A stretch of 64,000 nucleotides of DNA from Buxus sempervirens (Eukaryota > Streptophyta > Magnoliopsida > Buxales > Buxaceae), in assembly GCA_947561395.2 (NCBI GenBank), contig OX387183.1, forward strand, positions 12,327,402 through 12,391,401, given 5' to 3'. Position numbers and translations under genes: made by a program. Below the pieces are notes generated by a model. It was not told the DNA's origin. It made no database searches and saw nothing but the letters and a program-made list of their open reading frames with translations. Shown one piece after another: positions 23,366 through 34,485 of this stretch. Positions within the stretch are counted from its first letter, which is position 1, and the number at the start of each line of letters is the position of its first letter.

Positions 23366-23447
23366 CTTATTTACATGTAATATCGTTTAAGTAAATGTCC
23401 TCGTATTTTTTAATCTCCATTTACTTAAGATATTACATGTAAATAAG
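23366..23447 (-). repeat. Long inverted repeat in the solo LTR
   Basis: Arms of about 30 bp, starting TATTTACATGTAATATC and returning as GATATTACATGTAAATA, are separated by about 22 bp (TCCTCGTATTTTTTAATCTC). The related solo LTR at 33434-36051 has the same structure at 33884-33966 with near-perfect arms, so it is a family feature. Confidence 0.85.
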
Positions 23448-23894
23448 CAAACACCCCCGATTTGAATCCATTAAAAATAGTTCCAGACCCAAATTCCAAG
23501 TGAATAAAAAGTCAACTTTCCAGTTCTAGGCAAAATTCCGATTTTTCAGGTCTGAAAAAAAGGTTCAATATGTTAAAACCAAGGTATTCGTCAAGATTTA
23601 AAATCTCAAAAATTCTTTTATGCAATAACATGGCTAAAAACCTGATTACCGGGAAAAATTATCTTGAAATATGGCTTTAAAAAATATTTTATTTTCTGGG
23701 GTCAAAAGTCAACAAAATTCAACCGGAAAAAGCTTGACTTTGCACAAAAGATTGAATTCGGGCCTTTTCCTTTTCCGTTTTGGATTCAAATGGGTTAAGT
23801 ATCTTAAACCCAATGCAAAGAATTGAAAATTCCAATAAAATATTTCTCTCCTTCAAGATTTATCAAAAATCGTGCAATTTTGGGGGTGTCTACA

Positions 23895-24582
23895 GATACC
23901 CAGCCCAAGACATTCGTCTACAAGGGTCTGAGCCAAGTACTAGACCCTCGCGTACCACAGCATAAAGCCAATGGCGCTAAGGAATCCAGAAACCTAGGGA
24001 GATGGGTTTACCCTGCTTTCCCTGGCAAACCACGGGAGCGTAGGGCTAATACCATCCCAAAAGTAAGTTCATCGTTTGAGAAGGGTGGCTGCTAGAGAGA
24101 TCTAGGTTTTGGTGAAGAAGAGCAGCATGTCATCAAATCATTCAAAGGGGATCATTCAAGCAGACCCCCTCGTGCATGTCACCCCATGCAGTCAAAAGAT
24201 CATTCACGGTGTAGTGAAGTGCTCGTGTGTGCAGTGGGGCAAAGTGCTGTGTCTATTTGGGTGATTCTCGGATAATAAGCTGATAAAGGGTTCCTTAATG
24301 TCACTTTTATAGTTAGAGTACAGAACAACATGCAATACGACGTCTGGGTGGATCCCCAGGTAAGTGGGCAGGTCACATCGGTCCCTGTTAAAAACCACTT
24401 ACCTTAGGCAATTATCATGTCCGTTTGACAGGATCCCCCAATATCACGTAATTGCAAGAGTTCCATACTTCACTAAGGTTGGACAAAAAGTACTTCCTAA
24501 ATTTGCTCATATCCCCCTATGTTGACTCATTTCCTAACCAAGGTCCAATTGGACTGAGAGGTCCCCAGTGGAGTCGCCAAGC
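23895..24582 (-). other. Start of the gag-only element's leader, with primer-binding site
   Basis: Untranslated leader between the 5' LTR and the nested solo LTR. It holds the primer site and no coding sequence I can support. Confidence 0.7.
24561..24579 (-). other. Primer-binding site of the gag-only element
   Basis: The minus strand reads TGGCGACTCCACTGGGGAC, starting four bases after the LTR. The plus strand is thus a tRNA 3' end finishing in CCA (GTCCCCAGTGGAGTCGCCA). Ogre elements are known to use tRNA-Arg; I could not check which plant tRNA this matches. It fixes the element's orientation. Confidence 0.85.
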
Positions 24583-27105
24583 TGTGCGCACCCCATTTCG
24601 GGCCGCACGACGAGGTGCATGCAAAGTGATGCTCGCCTCGGGACTTGTTTGGGAGTCGCCACTGCCTGAGAGGTGCAAGCAGACACAGGGTTCCTAACCG
24701 GGTCTATTATGACTGGTCTGCGGCTTTATTAGAGTTTTCTGGGTAAGTTCTCGGTTACGGTTCGGGGAAGTCCGAAGACACCCCGGTCCGCCCCACGATC
24801 TGACGGGTCTCATGGGTCTCCCTGGTTCTGAGTCAACTCAGTCTAACCCTGTTCCTAACCCAGCATGCTTGTTTGTTTGGTCTGAGTGGGGACCACTGGA
24901 GGTATAGGTCCCCTTTATTTTAATTGATTTTATCTTTTTTAGCCTTTTAGTGAAGTGAGTTGGGTGTGGGCCCCGTTGGAAGGCCCATTGGATACCAAGT
25001 TGGGCTTAAGGCAAGCCCAATTCCCATTTAGAATTATGTTGGATAACCCTTTTTGGATTTGGTTATTTAATTGTCTAAAATTCATTTGGTTTTAAACATA
25101 AGAGATTAGAATTCACAAAAAGAGTTGAAAAAGGGTTTTTGGAATTTACAGGGTGTAGCTGAAATTTAATTTCGGTTATACCAATTTTTTAGTTTAACCG
25201 AAATTAAATTTCGGTTAAGCTATAATCAGCCTTAACCGAGATTTAATTTTGGTAAAACTTAAAAATGAGTTTAACCGATCTGTATTTTCGGTTAAGGGTA
25301 AAAAACTGATTTTTTAAGATATTTTACAGAAAACTGATTTTTTGGTATTTTTGGGTTTTGTGTGGGCCCCTGTGTGGGCCTACAGTGGTGAAGAACTTTG
25401 AAGGAAGGCCTTATTTGACCACCTTCTTATCAAATCATCATCAAGAAGCATAAAAAAAAAACAAAATAAAGAAGGGATTTGGGGGATTTAATGGGGTACA
25501 TTAGAACTTAAAGGAGGAGGGGAACAAGCTCCCCTTTTTAATAATTCAGACATGATAAAGGCAGCCCTTCAAGTATGCTTCAATTTGCTTTTGTAATTAG
25601 GCGGACGACACCTCCTTACCATGAGATGTTTCTCATATGAAGGGAAGATGGAAGATAATCAAGATCAAGCATTAGTATAAAAAGACAAGGAATAGAAATA
25701 AGTAATATTCTTGAATCACAACTTTATTCACTTATATATAGTACAACTTACCAGAAAAGCTTACCTAGGGAATGCTTGAAGGTGTGGAATCCCTTGGAGA
25801 TTTTTCCGGCAGCGTAACGGCTTCTCTCCAAGCTCAAGAGAAAGATTTCAAAAAACCTCCTTCGGGTTTGTGATTGAAAGGAAGAAGTTTGAGAGAATTT
25901 TGATACACTTGGACGGAGTCTGGGGGCTTTTGGAAGGATTTAAAATGGGATTTCGGCCAGCGTAATGGCTCTTTCTTGAGCTCAAGAGGGGGGTATCTAA
26001 GCCTACTTTGGGTTTGCAAGAAAATAAGAGGTTTGGGTTTGACGAGAGTTGGTTGTAGCAGGGTTTAAGAGGGGTCGAAGACCTAAAAAGGAATAGAAGA
26101 GGGAGTGGTTTGGAAAGGGAGAGAGAGGAGAGAGGGAGGAGAGGGAGTGAAAGAGGTGTGAAAGATTCAGTGCCCATGGAAAGGAAGGGTCGACTCCCTT
26201 TTATAGTGAATGATGAAATATGACCAAAAAGTAATTATTTGTTATATTGTAATTAAAACCCAACATTTTATAGTTTTATGTTTTTTTTTAAATAAGGCAA
26301 TGATGGCCCTTATTCTCATCCAAAGAGAATATATACAGCTCATGGGGACACCTCATCCCCATGTGCAAAATTAATTTTTGATTTTAATTTTTATTTATTT
26401 AATTTGCTTGATATTTATGTGTTTATTATTATTTTAATTGGAATTTTTTTTGATTTTGAGCACATGCGTGCATTGATTTTTTTATTTTCTTTTTCCTTTA
26501 TTTTAAACCTCTTAATTAATGTTGTATGAAAATATTATTATTTTAATTGAAGATTCTTTTCTTTTTGCTGTTTTTGCCACATGTGCAGATTTTCCGAAAC
26601 TTTGACTACTCATATCACTTTCATTCGGTGTCTGATTTTAGCAAACTTAGTGGCGTTGGAATCAGTGCGAAATTCTCTATCCACTGAGCCAGAGTTTTGC
26701 AGAAAACTCGGCTTTTTTAGCAGAAGTGCAAAGTCGTGTCTTGGAGCCAATTTTGCTCATATCTCTCTATCCAGGACTCCGATTCCAGCAAACTCAGTTG
26801 CGTTGGAATCGTGTCGATGCACTCTTTCTGCTGATATCCAATTGAGCAGTTGATTCGGGATTTAGCAGAAAGTCGATTTCTGCTTTTCTCAGATTTGACC
26901 AGTCCATAACTTCTTCATCTGATCTCCGATTTGAGCGAACTCAGTGTTGTTAGAATCGTATCGAAATCCTCTTTTCAATGGTATGAAGTTTGGTAGCCAA
27001 CTTGCACCCGATCAAAAAGTCAACTTTTTGACCCCTTGGGTTTTGAATTTTTCAATTAGGGTTTTATTCTTTTATTTTTCGGGGTGCAAAAATGAGGTGC
27101 TGACA
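24583..27105 (-). repeat. 5' LTR of the gag-only Tat/Ogre element
   Basis: Partner of 1059-3568, same layout: U3 ~140-150-bp repeats (about 26590-27010), TATA box CTATAAAAG (26206-26198), palindrome array (about 25150-25300), tRNA-primer-like TGGCGACTCC (24661-24652). 13 bp longer than its partner through small indels. Confidence 0.9.
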
Positions 27106-27110
27106 CAACT

Positions 27111-27951
27111 TAATCAAGACAAGTAAAATTAACTGATTAAACCGGGCGGGCCAAACCAAAAGCAGTCCGCCTGAACCAGACTTGTGAAATTAATGCATGA
27201 AATGCGTGGTTTGGCCGAGACCAAGGGCAAGGGCCTACCGGGCCTGCCAAAGCCCACCAACCGAACCAAGGAATGGTGCAAACCCTAACTTCTGGTAACT
27301 TGGGCTTATAGGCCCAGATTTGGACTACGGGCCCCAAGCCCAGTGTCCAACTCACTTTGGCAAATTAAAAAGATAAATCCAATAAAATTATTTGGTCACC
27401 ATGTGGGCCCACCTAAGGGACCCACAAACCAATCCGGTCCACCTTTGCATGGAAAACACTTAATCTTCAAATTTGAACCTAAAGAAAAATAAATGCACTT
27501 AACCAAAGCCCAAAGGACCTCCTAGGATAGACTGAGGCCCACAAGGGCACATGGGCTTGACTAAGCCCACCAAGGACACCGTGGGCCTTCCAACGGGACC
27601 CACCCAACCAGACTCAGATTACCTAATTAATCAAGATAAAAGCAATTAAAGGGACCCACGCCACTCAGGTGGTCCCACCAGACTTAACCAAGCTACATAT
27701 CGGATTAGGAATCGGGTGAGACCAAAATAAGTTGACTCAAACCAGGATAAACCTAAAGGACCCGTCACCCGACGGGGTGGACCGGGGTATCTACGGACTT
27801 CCCTGGACCGCAACCGAGACCCTACTTAGAATCTCAAAGCCGCAGACCAAAAGCCCTAATAGACAAGATTAGGCACCCAGGTGTCCGCCTGCACCCCATC
27901 AGGCGGTGGCAACTTCGAACTTTCCCGTGCCGCGTTTCCGACGGGCGCACA
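27111..27951 (+). repeat. Right part of the old Tat/Ogre-like LTR relict
   Basis: This segment aligns, in the same plus direction, with the 3' part of the solo LTR at 40466-42710: GGGCCTTCCAACGGGACCCA, then GGACCCGTC...GACGGGG, ACTTCCCTGGACCGCAACCG, and TCAGGCGGTGGC. It ends near 27951 at GGGCGCACA. It continues 1-1058 across the 26-kb insertion. Divergence is high, so this is the oldest layer of the nest. Confidence 0.65.
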
Positions 27952-27973
27952 CTGTAAACAAGAGAGGTTGTGG

Positions 27974-27977
<4 letters not shown>

Positions 27978-28004
<27 letters not shown>
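27978..28004. repeat. (GA)n microsatellite
   Basis: About 13 uninterrupted GA repeats. Flanks to 28242 show no gene or recognised element. Confidence 0.95.
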
Positions 28005-28242
28005 CGGAGCAAAGAGAATGAGGGAGATAAAAACAAGGATGGAAAAATATGAGGGTTATAAATTATTTTGTAGCAAGTGGCAGTCACTTGGACGACCGCT
28101 GCTGAAGGTATCTTATCTCTCGCCGCTGAATCACACTCGTGGTTTGGTATTTTGAAATGAACTTGTAATATAGGTGTCTTATATTCTATCCATACCCTAT
28201 GTACCTACAGACCATAGTTTAGAAAATCTAACACAGACTTTT

Positions 28243-31200
28243 TGTAACATCCTGGAACAGGATTACATAAAGAAACCGTAACTTTTTCCCGAAGAGTTAA
28301 CTTTTATACACAGGATCGTTATATCAGAGTAGGGAAAACATGAAATGGCAATAAACATAATCAGAGTCAACTAAAATTTCCCCAACTCACCTGAACCAAG
28401 CATATACCCGCCTGTATCATCCTCTCTAAGATCTGAAAACAAAACAAAACAGTGAGATACGACTATCTTAGCAAGTAGCAATGCATGCACATAATATAGT
28501 TATAACAGTACTAAAACATGCACGATTAAAAATACACGACGATTAACCACGGGTAATCTGTCTAATCTCAGATATACATCGTCAATTTCAAATTTAAAAA
28601 AAAACATTATATATTGGGACTCGTGAAGTTTATCTATTTTGTGTGGCTAAGCACTAGAGTTCCAGACAATCCAGTCTAACACTGCAACAGCTCGAACATC
28701 CAATATCGTCGCCCTCATGGCGGAATTACTCAAGTGACCTTACCATCATGGTGGAAACGGAGTTGCTGCAGCGCTTCCCTAATGGAAGGCCTCTCCATCA
28801 TGGAGGAAATGCATGAAGGAACTCCAGACTTAAATCCAAACAAAACATACAAATTCCACCTACAACTAGACTGTGGATCCACACTAAGTCTCGCCCTAAT
28901 ACTTTGGCAAAAGTTATCATATACTGTGTAAGTTTAACATAAAACATGCTTATAGTAAGAGAAACCAATTTATAGTTAAGAATACCAAATTCAGTTTCAA
29001 ATAAACACTAGAAGCATCCAACAGTAAAAGTTTACAATAATTGGCACAACCCATAAAGAAACTATACCATTTGCTCAAAATGCATCCAACAATATGTTAA
29101 GAAGCCATTTCAATAAATTTTCAAATCATAACAACATTATGGATAATATAAGGAGTTAGAAGAAGTCAGGTATTTCAATGAAAGTTTGAAATTCAGCCTG
29201 AAAGACCACTCGGATAACCATTTTTAGATCACTAGGCTTACTTTTGTTAACCTTCCTTTCACATAGATTTCCACTCTTGATTTCCTAAATTATATTGTTG
29301 AATTTTATCCCTGTAGGCTACTAACAATTTTGAAATTTACACTTTGATAATCGGTTCCTTAAAAAATTAAAATTTCAAGTCACAAATATAAGCCATTGGA
29401 GAGAAGAAAAAATGGGGAACAGAAAATGTTTGAGTGGAACATGGATAATAGTTTAACACTAAAAGGAAATAGGAATATTGGCTAGTGCAAAGTTCTAGTG
29501 GCTGTGTACTAAAGTAACATTTACAATGGCTTTCTGTATATCATCAGATTTGGGACACATACATGGGACCAGCTAAATGTCTGCCATGTTAACTTCCAAT
29601 TTCTCTTCAGATATTAAATATTTTCACCTGTACGAACACATATTATATTGTTGACTCCAATTAAATCTACATAGTAATTTTTCATTTAAGTTAAACATCA
29701 ATAGCATATCTAGACTTCAACTACAAAGCAAATTCAGCCCAAAGCACGCATATGCCTTTGCCAAGTTAAACCCATGACCACATGAATCATTGCTTGACAC
29801 CTAATTGACTACCTTCCCTTCTTTTTAGAACGACCACCATTTCATGGCTATCATCAATAGTCTCCTTGAATCATGATAAACCTCCCACCAAAACTATACC
29901 CACAAAGAGGTTTTCAATAAAAACCGGTCATTGAAAATGCAACTCCTATATTGCATTGAATACACTATGAAACACAAGCTGAAAATTAGAATAGCTGCAC
30001 ACATATTACCTTTGATTTAGTGCTGTGCTGACCTGGGCTAAACTAGAGAGGGTGGGCGCCAGGTTAGCACCTGGTGTTTCTAACATAAACTTTGCTGCTT
30101 CACTGTAATTTCTATTTTCCCGTTTCTGGCTCAACCTCCTTCTTCTTAAACATGATTAACAAGTGATAAATTAGACAACTAACATTTCTAACCTCACCTA
30201 GATTTGGTCAAATCCAAAAACCAACAGCACTCATAGATTAGACGCTTAAAACATGAACAGAACTTGGGCATTTGTTTCATTCAAAACTAATTCCTAGATG
30301 GTCACAAACACAACGAAAATCATGCTGGTTTGAATGTGCTACTTCACCAAAACTGAATCAAATCCCATCCTCAAAACACTTCTAGCACCACACATAGGAT
30401 CTATATAATTTACATGAACACTTTCAAACTTAATCTAATCAGATTTACCTATATCAGAGATCAGACGTCCAACACTGCTGAGTTCAATTTTTCTCATCAA
30501 CAGCAAAGTTATTTCTTAAGGACTGATCTAAGTTAGTTTAACTAAACCACTTCCATCATATTGATATCACCCTACTAACTTAGGTACACCCGTTCTGATT
30601 TAATTCACTTAAGCAAAAGTTGTTCCACAGTTCAACCATCAACATACAAACAGAATTTTTGAATACTTCATGTCTTCTTCAACTTTAAATCTGTAAATGC
30701 ATAAAACATACGATTATTGAAATTTTTGAAAATAGCTACTTGCCTCTGGTTTGCTGGAGTTCAATTTCTACAAAACCAGCAGTGAAAAACCAATGCTCTT
30801 CCACGACTAGAAGTCCCTCACAAAGTGGTTTAAAATCTGAGTTTTTCTTTCGAACAACTTCCACTCTCTAACTGAATAGGACGCCGACTCTCTAACAGCA
30901 CCAATGTTTCTTCTTCCTTTCCAAGCAATTCTTTCCTCTCACTTCTGATGATCCGAAATACCAATCCCTCCTAGATCTAACTCTGCCGATTATCTCTTCT
31001 CCCAACATGAACCGTCGGATGTTTCTAACGCTTGAAGTAATGTTCTTACGTTAAACAAAACTTTCCAGCTCCTTCATGATCTGCCGGTGCTCTACTACTA
31101 AAAATTCCTACTCCATCAGCCTATCCTCCTTTTATAAATTGATTTATTAAACTTAAACGAAATATCAAAACCAACAAATATTAAATAATAATTATTGAAT

Positions 31201-31373
31201 ACTGAAATTGTATCCTAACTTTACTTACCTTAGTTTAGATAAATCCAACTTTTAGGAAAATTCCCAAATTGCCCTTTGTGATACAACTACCTGAATTATC
31301 CCTCATTATTAATTTTTAATAATGTTAGCAAATTCCTTATATTAGGCTAATAAAAAAAATCCGGGATCTTACA
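28243..31373 (-). repeat. Putative solo LTR (~3.1 kb) of an unidentified Ty3-gypsy element
   Basis: The block begins TGTAACATCCTGGA and ends ATCCGGGATCTTACA, which are near-exact reverse complements, as LTR ends are. On the minus strand, TTATAAAAGGAGG near 31130 could be the promoter, about 240 bp from the sense start. Long LTRs with TGTAACATCC-type ends occur in Tekay/Del chromoviruses, which is my best guess. There is no coding sequence. The flanking pentamers (CTTTT left, CTCTG right) do not match, so a clean insertion is not proven. Confidence 0.4.
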
Positions 31374-32210
31374 CTCTGATTGACAGTCGCAGTATCTAAA
31401 AAATTCTTCAAATTTGCACCATTACAACGATTCAGAATTCTGAATATCTTCTTTGTGAATAGCCAAAAAAAACTTGTTTAGCAGCCTCAAAAACTCCCAC
31501 AAACAATCTCTTCAACCCATAACTTCAAAGTAAGAGAAGAAGAAATAAAAAGAGAAGAAATGATGGCTCAAGTGAAGAAAAACATGAAAGAGATTTTTCT
31601 TCCACACAATAAATGATCTAGGGTTTAAAAAACAATGTAAAAAGTGATTAGAAAACGGATCCTAGAGGTTTATATAGGTTAGCAAGAGGTTTAGTTCAAG
31701 TTCGAATTAAATTAGGAATTCTCCGAAATTTTAAAACTAATTTTCTGTATTGAACACTCAAGCAGCGAGTCTCACATTCAAAAGCTAAACTCACTTTTTC
31801 TTCACTTGAGCCATCATTTCTTCACTTGAATGCTCGAACATGGGTCTCACATTGCGGGTTAATACATGATTGCTTGAAAAACAGCTTAAACCTTCTCAAA
31901 GGCCACTATCGGGTTTTGCAGAAATCAACACTCAAACTACTCCGTTGGACACGTGAGATGCTTTGCTCGAACGTCAAATAATACTCTCTCCAACACTGGG
32001 CTTGGGTTTGTTTGCAATTCTTTAAATAAATGTGTGCTCGAACATTAATCCCTCCAATCTTCTCTCACGTTGGATATAAAATCTTCAATTTTGGCCTGAT
32101 TTCAATGCTGTTTGAACTATAACCTCTTGGACTAAATATAAACATTCTAAACACTCTTAAATACATTTTTAGATATGGAATCAAGCCAACTTAATCTACT
32201 AGACCTAACA
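31374..32210 (-). repeat. Truncated relict of a SIRE-type Copia LTR
   Basis: This aligns along its length with the 3' LTR of the SIRE-type element at 55444-56655. Shared stretches include AACTC(T/C)GAATATCTTCTT, AACTCCCACAA(A/G)CAA, GATGGCTCAA, a TATATAGG promoter (near 31671) and a GGAAT(C/A)AAGCCAA end. Sense is minus: the LTR start (TGTTAGG) is at 32210 and the sense 3' end is missing at 31374, where the 3.1-kb block begins. It also carries GCTCGAAC strings, a faint echo of the GAACGTTC motif of its relative. Confidence 0.65.
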
Positions 32211-33049
32211 CCTTGGATAGCAAGTGGTGACTGTGTATATATATTCAGTGAATTCAATTATAATAGTGCCTGGGTTGAAACCTAAACACGTAAAAGTGCA
32301 GTTTTCTCTATATCGATATGAGGCATCGATGTTCCCCAGCGTTATTTGTCCTGCACCTCTCATACTGGGAATTTTAATTCCTTCAAAAATCATGAGAAAA
32401 TCAGCTTTGTTAGTAGGATTCATCCTTACCATGGGAATGTCATTCTTAACGGGGATGGTACTTAAGCGTGGATGGTGGATTTTTCAGATTTTCTGATGGA
32501 TCCTTTATTCAAGGTTTCTCTTTGTGATATGGTATTGCTTCCAACATGACCTTGTTAAGGGATGTGATTCTTAGATTACAGTACAGGCCTGGAAAAACAA
32601 GAACCGTCTTCATTGGAAATTTGGTACCCTCTAGTCCAGAATGATGTGAGATGGTTCCGATCGATTATAACGTTTCAGGTCGTCACGTATTTCGTAAGGC
32701 AAATGCCTTATTTTCTATGTTAAACAACCTGACACGCACGTATGATAAATCCAAGATCATTTTTTTTTTTTTTGGTAATGAAATAATAAATCCAAGATTT
32801 TTTTTTTGATATCAATAATAAATCCAAGATCAAGTGGCTTTTTGGTTTGGGAGGACATTAACATTTTCATCAGTCCAAGGCACATTGGTACAATCCAAAA
32901 CCTGCAACTCTTCCGTTCAACAGACCCAAGATCCAAAACAGTTAAAAACAAATACAATGAAAAACCAAAAAAAATTGCAAGCGTAATAATAACGCCGTGC
33001 TGAACCATTTTCCTCTACGGCCATTCGTCTTGCGAACGGTCTTGCGAAC
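32211..33049. other. Apparent host intergenic sequence, no gene recognised
   Basis: Single-copy-looking sequence left of the Copia element; its last five bases (CGAAC) are the Copia target duplication. It continues at 40286-40465 and 42711 onward, the upstream region of the DUF707 fragment. Frames over 32205-32496 on both strands lack recognisable domains. Two copies of AATAAATCCAAGAT with poly-T tracts lie at 32745-32830. Confidence 0.4.
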
Positions 33050-33324
33050 TATTGAATGAAGACAAAAAACTAAAAGATAGTGAACAGTAAAACTATCTTT
33101 TTTTTCATTAATTGTTGTGTATAGAACACTCTTATATAGATACTTGCTAATTACATATCTCAGATGGATTCATGCAGATGCTGCCACCTGGAGTTTGTTA
33201 CAACTGAATTAGAAGCTCCTAGAAAGCTGACTTGTCTTGATGAGTTGGAGCTTGAGCTGAATTGTTGTGGTGTGAATCAACTGTAGAATCAGCAAGATCA
33301 TGATGAGTTGGATGTGCTTTAACA
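33050..33324 (-). repeat. 3' LTR of the degraded Copia element
   Basis: 275 bp; contains TATA-like TTATATAG (33132-33139 region, seen on the plus strand as CTTATATAGATAC). Paired with 40011-40285. Confidence 0.9.
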
Positions 33325-33883
33325 TCCCCCCTCAAGCCAAGCTGGAGAGGATGGACAATGAGGCTTGAACGAATAAGATGAAACCGTGGTGAGGATAGGG
33401 GCTTCGTGAATATATCAGCCAACTGATCCTTGCTGTAGACACCCCAAAATTGCACGATTTTTGATAAATCTTGAAGGAGAGAAATATTTTATTGGAATTT
33501 TGAATTCTTAGCATTGGGTTTGAGATCCTTAACCCATTTGAATCCAAGGCCGCAAAGGAAAAGGCTCGAATTCAATATTTTATACAAAGTCAAACTTTTT
33601 CGGGTTGAATTTTGTTGACTTTTGACCCCAGAAAATGAAATATTTTTTAAAGCAAGATTTGAAGATAATTTTTCCCGATAATTAGGTTTTTAGCAATGTT
33701 ATTGCATAAATGAATTTTTTTGAGATTTTAAATCTTGACGAATACCTTGGTATTAACATGTTGAATCTTTTTACCGGACCTGAAAAACCGGAATTTAGCC
33801 TGAAACTGGAAAGTTGAATTTTTATTCACTTGGAATTTGGGTCTAGAAATATTTTTAATGGATTCAAATGGGGGGGTGTTTGC

Positions 33884-33966
33884 TTATTTACATGTAATAT
33901 CTTAAGTAAATGGAGATTAAAAAATACGAGGACATTTACTTCAACGATATTACATGTAAATAAGCC
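33884..33966 (+). repeat. Long inverted repeat (~32-bp arms)
   Basis: The left arm begins GCTTATTTACATGTAATATC and the right arm ends GATATTACATGTAAATAAGC; about 25 bp lies between. It is the same structure as 23366-23447 in the related LTR. It would form a stable RNA or cruciform hairpin. Confidence 0.85.
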
Positions 33967-34008
33967 TGGCCTGTACAGCTAAGGCTTAAAACCAACCAAA
34001 AATGTGCT

Positions 34009-34276
34009 GACCGTAGTATATGTGCGGTTTTTGAGAATTTGGTCTCAACCGCCCTGTATGTACGGTTGCAACCGTATACACAGCACGGTTGATATTCATG
34101 CTTGTTGCGTGAGCTGCCACGTGGCTTCCGGAAGCTTCGGCCGTTGAGCCACGTCAATAGCAATCATGACGAACGTAATTGAATTGGAACCGCTCTATAT
34201 GTGCGGTTGAGATGAATTTGCATAGAAACCGCACATATAGTGACGGTTATGTAGAAACCGCACTGTGTATACGGTT
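34009..34276 (+). repeat. Palindrome array: six AACCG...CGGTT units
   Basis: ACCG cores lie at 34010, 34048, 34071, 34189, 34228 and 34257, each closing with CGGT about 15 bases later. Spacings of 38 and 39 recur, with 23 and 29 for the others. The array is upstream of the TATA box at 34478. Confidence 0.8.
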
Positions 34277-34477
34277 TTGGCTGTTTCGGGGATTTGCGAA
34301 ATGGCTCGATCTCTGACCCTTATTTACGCATATTGCCTCTCTCTCAGGGACTTGAACTCCCTATTTCACCCTCCGAAACTTGCTAAATTACTCCAATTCA
34401 AGCCTTTGGGGAGAATTGGAATAATCTAGAAGGCTTTTTTGGCATACCCTTGGGACTCTTCTACCCTTGGCTTTGCC

Positions 34478-34485
34478 TATAAATA
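34478..34485 (+). promoter_or_regulatory. TATA box of the solo LTR
   Basis: GCCTATAAATATAGG, matching the TATAAATA boxes of the related LTRs. Confidence 0.7.

Larger units (their letters stand above)
10793..23894 (-). mobile_element. Solo LTR of a second Tat-like family, split by a Copia element
   Basis: The ends are TGTGAGACA (10793) and GTGTCTACA (23894), flanked by identical 5-bp duplications GATAC (10788-10792 and 23895-23899). Without the Copia insertion it is about 2.8 kb. Sense runs from 23894 to 10793. The sequence is closely related to the solo LTR at 33434-36051 in the opposite orientation: both start TGTAGACACCCC and both carry a long inverted repeat, a TATAAATA box and the tRNA-primer-like TGGCGACTC near the 3' end. 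No internal region remains, so it arose by LTR-LTR recombination inside the gag-only element. Confidence 0.9.
1059..27105 (-). mobile_element. Gag-only Tat/Ogre-type Ty3-gypsy retrotransposon, complete with target duplication
   Basis: Long terminal repeats lie at 1059-3568 and 24583-27105, flanked by the 5-bp duplication CAACT (1054-1058 and 27106-27110). Orientation is minus: a tRNA primer-binding site follows the right-hand LTR (24579 down to 24561), a purine-rich tract precedes the left-hand LTR (3569-3583 on the minus strand), and gag reads on the minus strand. Once the nested solo LTR (10793-23894) is removed, the internal region is about 7.9 kb. It encodes gag only; I find no protease, reverse transcriptase, RNase H or integrase motif in it. 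This fits a non-autonomous gag-bearing derivative that would depend on pol from a relative, or a copy that lost pol. The LTRs look about 98% alike by eye, so the insertion is moderately recent. Confidence 0.9.

Noticed and set aside
28243-31373. Assigning the block as a proven solo LTR
   Set aside because: Flanking pentamers CTTTT and CTCTG do not match, so it is listed only as putative.
32205-32496. Small host protein gene on either strand
   Set aside because: The peptides have no recognisable domain, the frames overlap on opposite strands and no splice or start context supports them.
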